A stretch of 64,000 bases of DNA from Stieleria neptunia (GCF_007754155.1 NZ_CP037423.1:10722938-10786937), one strand, 5' to 3'; shown: positions 10,691 to 20,119, counted from the stretch's first letter. A program made the numbers and translations. The notes: a model not told the origin generated them from the sequence alone.

Positions 10691-12403
10691 ATGGATGGTG
10701 AACAGGATTCTGTAGCCGCGTCGGATCTTGCGTCCCCTGTCGATGCCGCTCCGCCGCGGCAAACCTCCTTTGCCCGGTTTTTGTACAACCAGAATCCGTT
10801 CTACCTGATCAGTTGCTTGCTGGTCATCTACGGCTGCCAAAGTCTCGCCATCTCCGGCGGCAGCCTGATCGACAAATCGATCTCGATGGCCGGAGGCATC
10901 GCCGCCTACACACTTTTGATGGCCGTGGTTTGCGTCGGGGTGGTGCGGATCGCCAAGGTTTGGGATGACGCCCGGTCGATCTTTTTGGTGGTGGTGATCA
11001 GCCTGGTTGCCGTCACAACCGGCTTTGACGAGCTTTGCATCGGCGACCAATCCACGGCGAGTGTCTTCGCCGGCGCGGCCGCCGCGTTGATCTTGATCGT
11101 GACTGAAGGCATCCTGTGGCTGTGCAGGATTCGATTGAGCGTTTGGTATCGCGCCGCACTCTACGCGCACTACGCCGTGCTGATCGGGTTCCCGCTGCTG
11201 CTCGGCCGCGCCGTCGCGACGCGCAACGACCCGCTCGCCAATTGGGGATCGGTGCTGTTTTCGGTCGCCATCGGGGCGAGCGTCTTGTTGCTGATTCCCG
11301 CCATCCGCCGCGGCCGAGACTCGGTGCGTGACAACGGAACGCCGTGGACCTGGCCGCTTTATCCGCTGTCCGCCTTTGTGGTCTTGATCGTCTTGGCCGG
11401 TATCCGATCCCACGCGATCTGGATGTCGTTCGGATTCTACGGAGTCGCCGGAAAATTTGAACCGTTCTTGCTGTTGCCGATTCTGGCCGCGGTCATCGTG
11501 CTGATCGCCGAAGCCGGATTGGGCCTGCGCAACCAAGCCTTGCAAGGCCTGGCAATCGTCGGCACATCGGGGCTGTTGCTTTGCGCTTCGACGCGAAACG
11601 GTTCGACATGGTTGCCGATTCAAAGCGATCTGGCTTACCTATTCGGGTCCTCGCTGACCGTCTCGCTGGGCGTCATTTTTTTGGTTTACGCGTGGATGAC
11701 GATGCGCGGCCTGCGCTACGCCGTCTTCGCAATGCCGACGACGTTGCTGGTGATGGGACTGGCCGCACCGCTGCCGGAAATCGGTCAGAGTGTCGGATTG
11801 GCGTCGTGGATGTTTCCGGCCGCCGCCTGCGTGATCCTGTTGGTGATGACGTTGCGGATGGCGAGCGCCGATTGGCTATGGGCAGCCTTGGCCGGCGTTG
11901 CGGCGACGACGATCGCGATGGCCGGCGATGCGTACGGTCGCCAGAACGACGGGCTGATCGCGGCGACCGCGTTTGCGACCCTGGCCATGCTGATCATCGG
12001 GGCAGTCTTCAAGACTCAGCTCGCCGTGTTCCTGCGTTATCTGGCCGCCGGCGTGATGTCGTTTGCGGCGATGATGATCGTGTTCCGATCCCTGCAAGAT
12101 CCGCAGGATCTGATCTTGTTTGCGGGCGCCGGGATCGCGGTCGTCTCGTTCGCCTACGGCGTCCTGATTCGTCGCCGCGGCTGGCTCGCCGTCGCGGCCT
12201 TGCAAGCGGTCTTGTTCTGCGCGACGTTCAGTTACCAAGGCCACCGATCCGGAAAACTGCGACGCCTCAATTGGCCGATCGCTTCGGGGTTGGTGTGTCT
12301 GTGTGTCGGCGTCGCGATCACCACGGGCAAGACCGGACTGTACCGCCGGATCGCCGAACGCAAGGGCGACCGAAAACCGAGCGGTTTTCAAAGTGGTTTG
12401 TAA
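10691..12403 (+). CDS. Polytopic membrane protein of unknown function
   Basis: ATG at 10691 (570 residues), preceded by a GCAGGGGG Shine-Dalgarno about 10 nt upstream; a GTG at 10688 and a TTG at 10670 are alternatives. A 25-residue polar N-terminus is followed by about fifteen hydrophobic segments in a nearly continuous run, and a short basic C-terminus (RRIAERKGDRKPSG). No charged transport motif, Cys pair or enzyme signature is recognised. Glu/Asp residues inside the helices are few. It could be a transporter or a membrane scaffold. No functional partner is adjacent. Confidence 0.8.
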   Translation: MDGEQDSVAASDLASPVDAAPPRQTSFARFLYNQNPFYLISCLLVIYGCQSLAISGGSLIDKSISMAGGIAAYTLLMAVVCVGVVRIAKVWDDARSIFLVVVISLVAVTTGFDELCIGDQSTASVFAGAAAALILIVTEGILWLCRIRLSVWYRAALYAHYAVLIGFPLLLGRAVATRNDPLANWGSVLFSVAIGASVLLLIPAIRRGRDSVRDNGTPWTWPLYPLSAFVVLIVLAGIRSHAIWMSFGFYGVAGKFEPFLLLPILAAVIVLIAEAGLGLRNQALQGLAIVGTSGLLLCASTRNGSTWLPIQSDLAYLFGSSLTVSLGVIFLVYAWMTMRGLRYAVFAMPTTLLVMGLAAPLPEIGQSVGLASWMFPAAACVILLVMTLRMASADWLWAALAGVAATTIAMAGDAYGRQNDGLIAATAFATLAMLIIGAVFKTQLAVFLRYLAAGVMSFAAMMIVFRSLQDPQDLILFAGAGIAVVSFAYGVLIRRRGWLAVAALQAVLFCATFSYQGHRSGKLRRLNWPIASGLVCLCVGVAITTGKTGLYRRIAERKGDRKPSGFQSGL

Positions 12404-12444
12404 ACCGGCGGGAAAGGCTTCGAGCCTGTCATCTCCACGTCCCT

Positions 12445-12555
12445 CGTTCCCAGGCTCCGCCTTGGAACGCAATGCCCACGTGGCTCTGCCACACGTCGTT
12501 TCCAGCCAGGAGGCAGGAGCCTCCAAGACAGCATGTCCCCGGGCAGAGCCCGGGA
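12445..12555. repeat. Compound hairpin repeat between convergent genes
   Basis: A series of short hairpins: CGTTCC/GGAACG (12445-12469), GGAGGCAGGAGCCTCC (12509-12524) and CCCGGGCAGAGCCCGGG (12538-12554). It lies between two genes that converge, so a two-way transcription end is plausible. No T-run follows any stem, so a classic intrinsic terminator is not shown. Confidence 0.7.
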
Positions 12556-12580
12556 ACAAGTACGCCGAAGTGCATGCCCG

Positions 12581-13519
12581 CTAGCGGCTGACTTTTCGAA
12601 TCGGTCCGACGGTGAATCCGGGGTACTGCCGGAGCGCGTTGAACTTGGCTTGTTGACTGTTGCGTCCGGGCACGACGACCCAGCCGGGTGACGCCATGTT
12701 GCCCTGATTGGGATACAGCGTGACTTCCCAGAAACTGGTCAGCCCGGCCGTCACGGAATTCATCGCCAGGTTCGCGACCGCGATCTCGCGATTGATCGCC
12801 CGCTGGTGTTGCATCGCGGCCGCCATCGATTGCAAACGAAACGACTCATCATTCTTGGCTTCGTAATCATCTTGTCCGGCATCACCGTGTGCCGCGAGCC
12901 ATTCGTCCCAACCGGTTTTCAAAATCTTCAAGCTCTCGTTGCTGAACAAGAAGAAGGGCACGGTGTATTCGTTTCCATCCTTGAGTTCGATCACGACGCC
13001 CTCGATGTCAAAGACGCGTGGCTGCCCTTTTTGCTTGAGGAGCCACGCATCGAACTTCCGGTCGTCGACGTCTTCGATCCCTTCCAGGTGCTCCAAGCTC
13101 TTTCGTATGATCACCTGGTAGACCGGCGGCAGTGACTTGTACTGCCGATCGTTGATCCATGATTTGGCGCGGCGCCGCTGCACGGTGACCTTCATTTTGG
13201 CATAGTCGACGATTCGACCGACAAGCCGATAACCGTCTTTCATGGTCCACGCCTGTTCCTTGTCCAGGTTTGCCCCGGAGAGCCGCGCCGCTTCTTCGCT
13301 TTGCAGGTATGCTTTGTCGGCATCGGACAGGACGTCGATCGGGAACATGCCCATCTCTCCGTCGTTTCGCTGGACAACGACGTGTTCCTGGTTGAACGCG
13401 AACAGCTCCGCATCGAGAGTGTAGGCACCCGTTTTGTCGGTCCAGGTTCGGGCGTGTAGGGTGGCGGCGAATCCACTACAGATGAGGGCCAGCGCGATCA
13501 GACGAGGGACACAAAGCAT
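12581..13519 (-). CDS. Secreted SHD1-domain protein
   Basis: 312 residues with an N-terminal signal peptide (LIALALICSGFAATLHA). Just after it lies an SHD1 (SLA1 homology 1) domain: RTWTDKTGAYTLDAEL through FPIDVLSDADKAYL. SHD1 is a eukaryotic endocytic adaptor domain that is frequent in planctomycetes, with roles there unproven. The rest has no recognised domain; a basic central region (VQRRRAKSWINDRQYK) is notable. It lies 69 bp downstream of an ECF sigma gene on the same strand, so the two are probably one transcript and the protein may belong to that sigma's signalling path (inference). Confidence 0.85.
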   Translation of the reverse strand: MLCVPRLIALALICSGFAATLHARTWTDKTGAYTLDAELFAFNQEHVVVQRNDGEMGMFPIDVLSDADKAYLQSEEAARLSGANLDKEQAWTMKDGYRLVGRIVDYAKMKVTVQRRRAKSWINDRQYKSLPPVYQVIIRKSLEHLEGIEDVDDRKFDAWLLKQKGQPRVFDIEGVVIELKDGNEYTVPFFLFSNESLKILKTGWDEWLAAHGDAGQDDYEAKNDESFRLQSMAAAMQHQRAINREIAVANLAMNSVTAGLTSFWEVTLYPNQGNMASPGWVVVPGRNSQQAKFNALRQYPGFTVGPIRKVSR

Positions 13520-13588
13520 GACAGGTCTTCTCCAAAAGTGAATCGCATCGACAGGGCGGAAGCCTCTCCAGGCAGTTTCCGCTTGATC

Positions 13589-14212
13589 TTAAGGTAATTT
13601 GTCGAGCGAACCGAAGTAAGGGACAAATTGACCTGGGCGACTGCTGAGCTCTTCGCGCAGGCGGCTCCGGGCCCTGGAGAGCCGACTCCGAACGGTCCCC
13701 AACGGTATCTGCATGATTTCCGCGATTTCCTGGTAAGAACGCTCTTCGAATTCGCGGAGCAGCAAGATCTTTCGGTGTCGCGTTTCGATCGCTTCGAGCG
13801 CCCGTCGCATCATGGTGACCCGCTCCAGCCGCTCCATCGAGACGTGCGGCTGCGACGATTCCGGAGCCGATAGGTTTGACTCGCCCCCGTTGGCATCCAG
13901 GCTGACCTCGTCGCGGCCGCTGCGGGCACGGTTGACGCTCGTATTCCTGGCGATTCGGTAGACCCACGTGTAGAGCTGGCTCTGGTGTCGGAAACGCGGC
14001 AAATGTTGGAATGCCTTGACAAACGCCTCCTGGACAATTTCCTCGGCATCGTGCCGGCTTCCCGTGTGGGCCAGCATGCTTGTGAAGAGTCGATCCTGAT
14101 AAAGACTGACGAACTCGCCGAACGCCTGGTCGTCACCCTTGAGCATCCGCCGCACCAGAATCTGGTCCGCAAGATGATTGCCGGAGTTGGGGTGCGTCAT
14201 TCTGAAAATCAT
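13589..14212 (-). CDS. ECF RNA polymerase sigma factor, RpoE-like
   Basis: 207 residues. Region 2 spans about residues 20-90 (FGEFVSLYQDRLFTSMLAHTG, then DAEEIVQEAFVKAFQHLPRF and YTWVYRIARN) and region 4 about 130-190 (ERSYQEIAEIMQIPLGTVRSRLSRAR). No region 3, as expected of the ECF class. ATG at 14212 is used; the ATG at 14200 is equally possible. No anti-sigma gene lies beside it; the downstream gene encodes an SHD1 protein instead. A second ECF sigma gene is transcribed divergently from 104 bp away. Confidence 0.93.
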   Translation of the reverse strand: MIFRMTHPNSGNHLADQILVRRMLKGDDQAFGEFVSLYQDRLFTSMLAHTGSRHDAEEIVQEAFVKAFQHLPRFRHQSQLYTWVYRIARNTSVNRARSGRDEVSLDANGGESNLSAPESSQPHVSMERLERVTMMRRALEAIETRHRKILLLREFEERSYQEIAEIMQIPLGTVRSRLSRARSRLREELSSRPGQFVPYFGSLDKLP

Positions 14213-14315
14213 CGTCTAAACTGAGAGCCAGGCGTCAGGGCACGATCCACTGAGTTTTTCCGCCAGGACTGACGCGGCGCCACCGACCACCATCCGCAGA
14301 AGAAATCGCGTTTTT

Positions 14316-14906
14316 TTGCAATCCGGGGATAGCATCTTGGAATCCATTTCGACCAGCGATCTGGTCAACCAGGCGAGTTCCGGCAACCGCCCGGCTGCCG
14401 ATCAACTGATCCAACAGGTCTACGAAAAACTGCGCGCCCTGGCGGCAGAATTGCTGCGGCACGAGTCTCCGACGCACACCCTGCAGCCGACGGCATTGGT
14501 CAACGAGGTCTACCTGCGGATGGTGGACCAGAATCGCGTCGACTGGAAAGCGACGACGCACTTCTACGCCATCAGCGCACGGATGATGCGGCGGATCCTG
14601 GTGGACCACGCACGCGGAAAGAAGCGTGAAAAGCGTGGCGGCGGCAGGCAGCGAATCGAACTTGAGGATGATCTGTGTGTCACCCATCGCAACGACGAAG
14701 ATGTGTTGGCCGTCGACGATGCGATTGTCAAGTTGGCGTCATTGCATCCGCGACAGGCTGAAATTGTCGAATTGCGTTTCTTTGGCGGACTGTCCGTCGC
14801 CCAGGTCGCCGAAACCTTGGGCGTCTCCAAGCGAACCGTCGAAGCCGACTGGACCTTCCTGAGGGCGTGGTTGCGCCGCGAACTTTCGGAGGCCAACGAC
14901 GCATGA
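14316..14906 (+). CDS. ECF-like sigma factor of the TIGR02999 (planctomycete) type
   Basis: 196 residues from TTG 14316; a second TTG at 14337 is possible and no ATG fits. The family marker THTLQPTALVNEVYLR is present, followed by HFYAISARMMRRILVDHAR (region 2) and a region 4 helix-turn-helix SVAQVAETLGVSKRTVEADWTF. Members direct RNA polymerase to small regulons and are typically encoded next to Ser/Thr kinases in planctomycetes. Here the stop codon overlaps the start of the kinase gene (ATGA), so translation is coupled and kinase control of the sigma factor is likely (inference from family context). Confidence 0.93.
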   Translation: MQSGDSILESISTSDLVNQASSGNRPAADQLIQQVYEKLRALAAELLRHESPTHTLQPTALVNEVYLRMVDQNRVDWKATTHFYAISARMMRRILVDHARGKKREKRGGGRQRIELEDDLCVTHRNDEDVLAVDDAIVKLASLHPRQAEIVELRFFGGLSVAQVAETLGVSKRTVEADWTFLRAWLRRELSEANDA

Positions 14907-16651
14907 GTCCGGACGAATTTGAAGACGCGCAGCAGGTGTTTCTGAAAGCCGTTCAGTTGCCCAACGCAGAGCGAGAAGACTTCGTGCGACAGCACTGCCG
15001 GTCCGAACGAGTCCGCGACGAGGCACTCTCGCTGTTGAAATACCACGGCGACGAAACCCTGTTGCCAGACACCGCAACCTCGTTGGAGCGGAGGCCACGA
15101 AACCTTGACGACACCGTCCAGGTCGCGGGCGGCCCAGTCGCAGGCGGGCGCGTTCTTTCTTCGCCCGAGCCGGCGGACGAGCCGATTAAAAAGTCTCCGC
15201 AGGTCATCGGTCGGGTGGACGCCGAACGATCGTCGGCCCTGTCCGAACGATTCGCCCAGTCCACCAATCAGCTGCTCCGCAATCGCTTGATCGCCGCAAC
15301 CTATGTCCTCAGCGGCATGCTGGTATTCGTCACGGTCATGGCCGCCGCACTGGGGGAATTGCATTGGGTGCGGCTGGGCGTCCGCGGCATCACGCTCTGT
15401 TCCCTTGGCGTCTGCTGCTGGTACTTGAAAACGCGGTTCGATTGTTCGCGACGAATGTTGCGCGGGCTTGAGCTGGTGATCATCGCGACGCCGCTGGTCG
15501 AATTGGCTTTGATCCAATGGTTCGAATCGACGGACATGCTGACCCAGGGCAACGCGATTCAGATCGAAGAGTTTCGCGCGATCGCCTTCACCGCCGCTTC
15601 GATCTACATCGCCGTTTACGGCATGTTTATTCCATCCAATTGGCGGCGGACGGCGGTCGTGACCGGCCTGATTGCGCTACTGCCCACGGCGATCTCCGTG
15701 ATGCATCAAATCGTCTACACGTATCCGCCAGACGTCCAGTGGATGAACTTCCTGAATCCGACCCTGATTCTGGCCATGGCCTTTACCGCAACGGTCGGTT
15801 CGGGAATCGTGCATCGCGTTCGTCGCGAAGCGGAATCGGCAAAGTTCTACGGGCAATACCAGTTGATCGAAGAAATCGGTCACGGCGCAATGGGCGTCGT
15901 CTATCTCGGCAAACACCAGATGCTCAAGCGACCCGCTGCGATCAAGCTGATCCGCGGCGAAGCGGCGGGCAGCCCCGACGCGATCAATCAATTCGAAAAA
16001 GAGGTCCAGGCGACCGCCACGTTGTCTCACTGGAACACGGTTCAGATCTACGATTACGGCATCACCGAATCCAATGACTTTTTCTGTGTCATGGAATACC
16101 TAAAGGGGGTGACGCTGCAGCAGAGACTGAAACGGCACCAAACGCTTGATCTCAAATCGTCATTGGACATCGTGATTCAGCTGTGCAACGGATTGGAGGA
16201 GGCGCATCACAAGGGGTTGGTGCATCGAGATATCAAACCGGCCAATATTTTTCTGGCCGAAGTCGGGGGATTCCCCGATGTCGTCAAGTTGCTGGACTTT
16301 GGGCTCGTCGTCACCCGGGCGGAAACCGAGGGCGACCATGCAGCCGTCGTCGGGGGCACGCCCGCGTACATGTCACCCGAACAGATCCGGGGCGATTCCC
16401 TGGACGGCCGCAGTGACATCTATGCGATCGGATGCGTGTTGATGGAGTGCCTGACGGGCGATGCTCCCTTTCAAGCATTCCAGGTCTCGCAGTTGGTCGC
16501 CGACCACCTCTTTCGGACACCCGATCTCACACCATTGGCCCAAATTGATTTCGCCCTGCCAAAGTTGCTGGAAAAGTGTTTGGCAAAAAAAGCCGAAGAT
16601 CGATTCGCCGACGTCGCCCAGTTGCGCGACGCCTGCCGTCAATGGGGCTAG
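14903..16651 (+). CDS. Membrane Ser/Thr protein kinase (PknB-like) with C-terminal kinase domain
   Basis: 582 residues. An N-terminal cytoplasmic region (1-120) is followed by about five or six transmembrane segments (about 130-300) and then the kinase domain (317-582). Motifs: glycine loop IGHGAMGVVYLG, Lys348 in AAIKLI, HRDIKPANIF with catalytic Asp443, DFG at 465-467 and the activation-segment end GGTPAYMSPEQ. The kinase sits at the C-terminus behind the membrane block, the reverse of the common planctomycete order. The gene overlaps the sigma-factor gene by 4 nt. The likely role is to sense a membrane signal and phosphorylate the sigma factor or its partners. Confidence 0.94.
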   Translation: MSPDEFEDAQQVFLKAVQLPNAEREDFVRQHCRSERVRDEALSLLKYHGDETLLPDTATSLERRPRNLDDTVQVAGGPVAGGRVLSSPEPADEPIKKSPQVIGRVDAERSSALSERFAQSTNQLLRNRLIAATYVLSGMLVFVTVMAAALGELHWVRLGVRGITLCSLGVCCWYLKTRFDCSRRMLRGLELVIIATPLVELALIQWFESTDMLTQGNAIQIEEFRAIAFTAASIYIAVYGMFIPSNWRRTAVVTGLIALLPTAISVMHQIVYTYPPDVQWMNFLNPTLILAMAFTATVGSGIVHRVRREAESAKFYGQYQLIEEIGHGAMGVVYLGKHQMLKRPAAIKLIRGEAAGSPDAINQFEKEVQATATLSHWNTVQIYDYGITESNDFFCVMEYLKGVTLQQRLKRHQTLDLKSSLDIVIQLCNGLEEAHHKGLVHRDIKPANIFLAEVGGFPDVVKLLDFGLVVTRAETEGDHAAVVGGTPAYMSPEQIRGDSLDGRSDIYAIGCVLMECLTGDAPFQAFQVSQLVADHLFRTPDLTPLAQIDFALPKLLEKCLAKKAEDRFADVAQLRDACRQWG

Positions 16652-16714
16652 GTACAATGGGACCGTCCAGTCTAGCAAAGACGCGAAACGCGACGAAGAC
16701 GAGCGATCTCGTCG

Positions 16715-17240
16715 ATGGAGTGTGATGCGGTCAGCAGAGCGTGGTACGACGTCCTTTCTAGGTCGTCGGACGGGGGACATCAATTGTATTACTGAGCGTT
16801 TGCGTTTCTAGCGAAATGCCACACCGCAGAGCGGTGCCACAACACAGCCCGGGGTCGCGGAGCGCACCCCGGGTTGTGTCGAAATCGGAACTGGAACCCC
16901 AGCGGGGTTCAACAAACGACGCGTTGCGATCCGAGGGGCAAACTGCGCGAACCCGGCAAAACGTATTGTTCAACCCCGCTGGGGTTGGCGGCCTAATGGT
17001 GGCCGGAACTTGGGGTGCGCTAACGCGACCCCAAGCTTTGATGTGGCACGCCGCTGGCGTGAAACCACGGCCGCGGTAGAACGAGAAGTGTGTCAGTAAT
17101 ACAATCGGCGTTCCGAGTCCAACGGACGACAGCCCGCAAGGGCCGTCGTACTTGAAAAGCCGAGCGTGGTACGACGTCCTTTCTAGGTCGTCGGACGGAG
17201 TCCGAAGGACGACGGCCCGGAAGGGCCATCGTACTTGCGG
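16715..17240. repeat. B-family repeat region interrupted by a MITE-like element
   Basis: A B unit starts with the flank GATGGAGTGTGATGCGGTCA near 16717 and runs to 16773. It is cut there by an unrelated 341-bp block and resumes at 17115 with GAGTCCAACGGACGAC. Another unit follows to about 17240. No gene is present in the whole gap from 16652 to 17305. Confidence 0.85.
16774..17114. mobile_element. MITE-like element with 22-bp terminal inverted repeats
   Basis: The ends share a perfect 13-bp inverted repeat (ATTGTATTACTGA at 16783-16795 and its complement at 17093-17105). It extends to 22 bp with four mismatches, exactly to the points where the surrounding B repeat is broken. The interior has hairpins ACACAGCCCGGGGT/ACCCCGGGTTGTGT (16842-16879) and a palindrome AACCCCAGCGGGGTT at 16895, with its relative AACCCCGCTGGGGTT at 16972. 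No transposase is encoded, so it would have to be moved in trans. Confidence 0.75.
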
Positions 17241-17305
17241 AAAGCGGTCGCCTTTTCCGCTCGATCCATGCAAGCCGAAAACTTAATGTTGACGACGCAC
17301 TGGCA

Positions 17306-18961
17306 CTAGGGCTTGGGGGTCTCGCGGGATTCGAACATCGCCTTCAATGCGTCCGTTTGATCCTCCGTCCAGTCCGGCGGTTGAGTCACGGCGACCCAGG
17401 CGTCGATGTAGCTGGACGGAGAGTAGTTGTGCCCGTAGCCTAACGGCACCGCGGTCGCGACCGGCAGGTCAAAGGCGACCTGCAAGAAGGTGATCAGCGG
17501 ATACCAACGCAGATGCGGCGACACGTCCGGGCCGCGCTGATCGCCGAGCCAGTCGGGGCGATTCCAAGCCAAGTCGGGTGAAAACCAAACCATCGGATCA
17601 CTGGCGTATTGCACATAAACGCAACGCATCGGGCCCCACGCCGCAGCGGTGTTGAGCGCATCTCGCTGCCCCGTGAATCGCAAGATCCGGCTGTCTCGAA
17701 ACTCGGGAAGCCAAGCCGGCGTCCCTTCGTTTCGGTTCTGGACGATCAGCTTCCAGTTTTGACTCGGAAACGGTGGTCCGCTCCAGGTGGCGCCATCGAT
17801 CGGGTCTTCGAAAATGGTGAACAGGTCTGCCGACACCTCCGATCCCAGCGAACCAAGACTGAGCCCGTGCAAGTAGAGTTTTGGACGCGTGTCCTTGGGA
17901 AGCGTTTTCCAATACGCGTAGATCACCTCAAACAGCGCCTCGGCGGATTCGATCGAACGCTGCGGATCGACAAGGATGGTGATCCAGCTGGGCAGATAGG
18001 AGTATTGCGTGCTGACGATGGCCGAGTCGCCGCCGTGCAAATACTCGAGCGTGTCGACAGCGGAGGGATCCAACCAACCGGTGCCGGTGGGCGTCGCGAC
18101 AATCAGAACCGATCGCTCGAAACCGCCGACCCGCTTGAGTTCCCGTAGCGCCAGCTCCGCACGCTCGTGTGCCGTCGGACGCGAACGCATCCCGACGTAG
18201 GCCCGGATCGGCCGCATCGCGTCACGCTGGGTGAAGGCCGCGATCGCTGCTTGCGTCGGACCATCGGTCAGAAAAAGTTTTCCCTGGCGACCGATCGATT
18301 CCCATGTCACCGGTGATGATTCGCTGCCGGTCAACATCGGGTCGGTCGGTTTGCCGGTGTCGTCATCGACCAGTTGGTCCAGGTTGAGAAAAAAGTCATC
18401 CGCCGAACGCAAGAGACTCCGCGCAATGACGTCGTTGGTCAAAAACAAAACCAGAAAGACGGCCGTCGAAAAACCGATCGCGTGGGCGACCCGCCGTGGC
18501 ATCAAACGCTGCAATTTGCCAGAAATATAATGGCTGCATCGCAAAAACAATCGTCCTCCGGCGACCAGGATCGCGCCAAACAAGACCGCGATCAGTGCCA
18601 CGCGGTACGGATAGGCCGTTTCCAGCCGCGGCATCCCCATCAGTTCACGAATCGAGTTTTGCCAAGACGCCATGCGCCAGACGAAGGTCACGCTCACGAT
18701 CGTGACCACCGCCACGATCACGCGTTTGACGATCTGCTGCGTCCGTCCGGTGGGCTCACGCAGTTCAAAAAAACGATAGATCAGCAGCAGTCCGACGCCG
18801 ACGCCGTAGCCGATCGCCAGCGAAAATCCAGACAACAACCCTTGGACCAGGTAGTTCCTGGGCAGCAGTGACGGCGTGACCGAAGCAGCAAAAAATACCG
18901 TCGCGACGATCAACCCGACAAACGAGAACGATTTCCAATAGCCTGCCAATCGTTCCTTCAC
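17306..18961 (-). CDS. Membrane alpha/beta-hydrolase family protein (Abhydrolase_9 type)
   Basis: About 551 residues from GTG 18961. The GTG is preferred because the next residues lead straight into the first membrane helix; the frame is open upstream to an ATG at 19132 with a polar, atypical 57-residue extension. An N-terminal block of four hydrophobic segments (SFVGLIVATVFFAASV onward) is followed by a catalytic region with the nucleophile-elbow-like LHGLSLGSLGSE and conserved VLIVATPTGTGWLDP. This matches the two-part Abhydrolase_9_N plus Abhydrolase_9 family, uncharacterised membrane hydrolases. The active site probably faces outward. Single gene; the divergent neighbour is a ZIP transporter. 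Confidence 0.85.
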   Translation of the reverse strand: MKERLAGYWKSFSFVGLIVATVFFAASVTPSLLPRNYLVQGLLSGFSLAIGYGVGVGLLLIYRFFELREPTGRTQQIVKRVIVAVVTIVSVTFVWRMASWQNSIRELMGMPRLETAYPYRVALIAVLFGAILVAGGRLFLRCSHYISGKLQRLMPRRVAHAIGFSTAVFLVLFLTNDVIARSLLRSADDFFLNLDQLVDDDTGKPTDPMLTGSESSPVTWESIGRQGKLFLTDGPTQAAIAAFTQRDAMRPIRAYVGMRSRPTAHERAELALRELKRVGGFERSVLIVATPTGTGWLDPSAVDTLEYLHGGDSAIVSTQYSYLPSWITILVDPQRSIESAEALFEVIYAYWKTLPKDTRPKLYLHGLSLGSLGSEVSADLFTIFEDPIDGATWSGPPFPSQNWKLIVQNRNEGTPAWLPEFRDSRILRFTGQRDALNTAAAWGPMRCVYVQYASDPMVWFSPDLAWNRPDWLGDQRGPDVSPHLRWYPLITFLQVAFDLPVATAVPLGYGHNYSPSSYIDAWVAVTQPPDWTEDQTDALKAMFESRETPKP

Positions 18962-19195
18962 CTTGCCATCTCCGTTCCCAAAATCAGCGCATCGGTCGAC
19001 ATTTCTCGAGCCCCATTCGCTCCGATTGTACCTGATTCCGTGGTTCGGCCGAGCCACGGTGCCAAAAGCACGCCGCCCCACCTGCATCGCACGCAGTTGC
19101 AATCCCGTTGCATCGGAATGGGCATTCCCCATAGGCGAAACGGGCCCGTTGACGTAACATTGCGTGGGTCGGACCCGTTCTCTCTGTTTCCAGCC

Positions 19196-20119
19196 ATGTC
19201 ACCCGTTTCACTCCTGTTCGTCTATTGCGTGTTCATCTTTGTCGCCTCCAACACCGGTGGGCGGCTGTCTGATTTGATCCGCATGACTCACCTCCGGACG
19301 CAACTCTTGATGAGCGCCGTCGGCGGGCTGATGCTCGGCATCGCGATGCTCCATTTGCTACCACATGCCGGCGAAATCCTGGGATCGTCGTCGATGACCG
19401 GGATGGGGGCGCTGCTCGGACTGATCTCGATGTTCCTGCTGATCCGCCTGTTTCACACGCATGATCACGGCACCCGCGAATCAAATCCCGGCAACGGCAC
19501 GGACAATGGCAACGATGGCGAGACGGCGGGGCATGAGCATCACTGTGACGGCCACCACGATCACGGCCACTCACACGACCACGCGGCCAAACCGAAACGG
19601 TTCGGCTGGGCCGGTGTCTTCTTCGGCCTGGCACTGCACACGCTGATCGACGGCGTCGCCTTGGCCAGTAGCGTGATCGCTGATGCGTCCCACGGTTCTT
19701 GGATGGGGCTGGCGGGCATCGGGACGTTCTTGGTGATCGCGCTGCACATCCCGCTCGATTCTTTCGCGATCACCTCGGTGATGAGCAAGCAGGGTTGGTC
19801 GTCAGCCGCGCAGCGACTGGTCAGCATGCTGTTTTCGCTGGCCTGCCCGCTGGGCGCATTTTTGATGTACTTGGGGGCGACGACGATTCTCGAGGGCACC
19901 GGGATCCTGGGCTGGGGCCTGGCGATCTCGGCCGGTTTTTTCATCTGCATCGCGCTGGCGGATCTGTTACCCGAAGTGGCCTTTCACGACCATGACCGCG
20001 TCAAGTTGACGATCGCGTTGCTGTTGGGGGTCGTCGTCGCCATCGGCATCGAAAACCTGCCCGGCCACACCCACGATCACAGCCCCGACGGCACGGTCGA
20101 ACACGACCACCAATTTTAA
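19196..20119 (+). CDS. ZIP-family metal transporter
   Basis: 307 residues from ATG 19196; the open frame upstream belongs to the divergent promoter region. The plan is typical of ZIP: three N-terminal helices (with LHLLPHAGE), a His-rich cytoplasmic loop (GHEHHCDGHHDHGHSHDH, about residues 145-162), then the signature helices GLALHTLIDGVALAS and HIPLDSFAI, and a final hydrophobic block. The C-terminus is again His-rich (HTHDHSPDGTVEHDHQF). The predicted role is import of Zn2+ or a related divalent metal across the inner membrane. No Zur or Fur box was recognised upstream. Confidence 0.9.
   Translation: MSPVSLLFVYCVFIFVASNTGGRLSDLIRMTHLRTQLLMSAVGGLMLGIAMLHLLPHAGEILGSSSMTGMGALLGLISMFLLIRLFHTHDHGTRESNPGNGTDNGNDGETAGHEHHCDGHHDHGHSHDHAAKPKRFGWAGVFFGLALHTLIDGVALASSVIADASHGSWMGLAGIGTFLVIALHIPLDSFAITSVMSKQGWSSAAQRLVSMLFSLACPLGAFLMYLGATTILEGTGILGWGLAISAGFFICIALADLLPEVAFHDHDRVKLTIALLLGVVVAIGIENLPGHTHDHSPDGTVEHDHQF

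Noticed and set aside
16816..17079. 87-codon frame inside the MITE-like element
   Set aside because: It follows palindromic repeats and has no transposase motif.
17325..17345. tRNA-like T-arm word (GGGATTCGAAC)
   Set aside because: It is within the coding end of the hydrolase and no cloverleaf can be formed. A similar word at 57347 is inside the HlyD gene.
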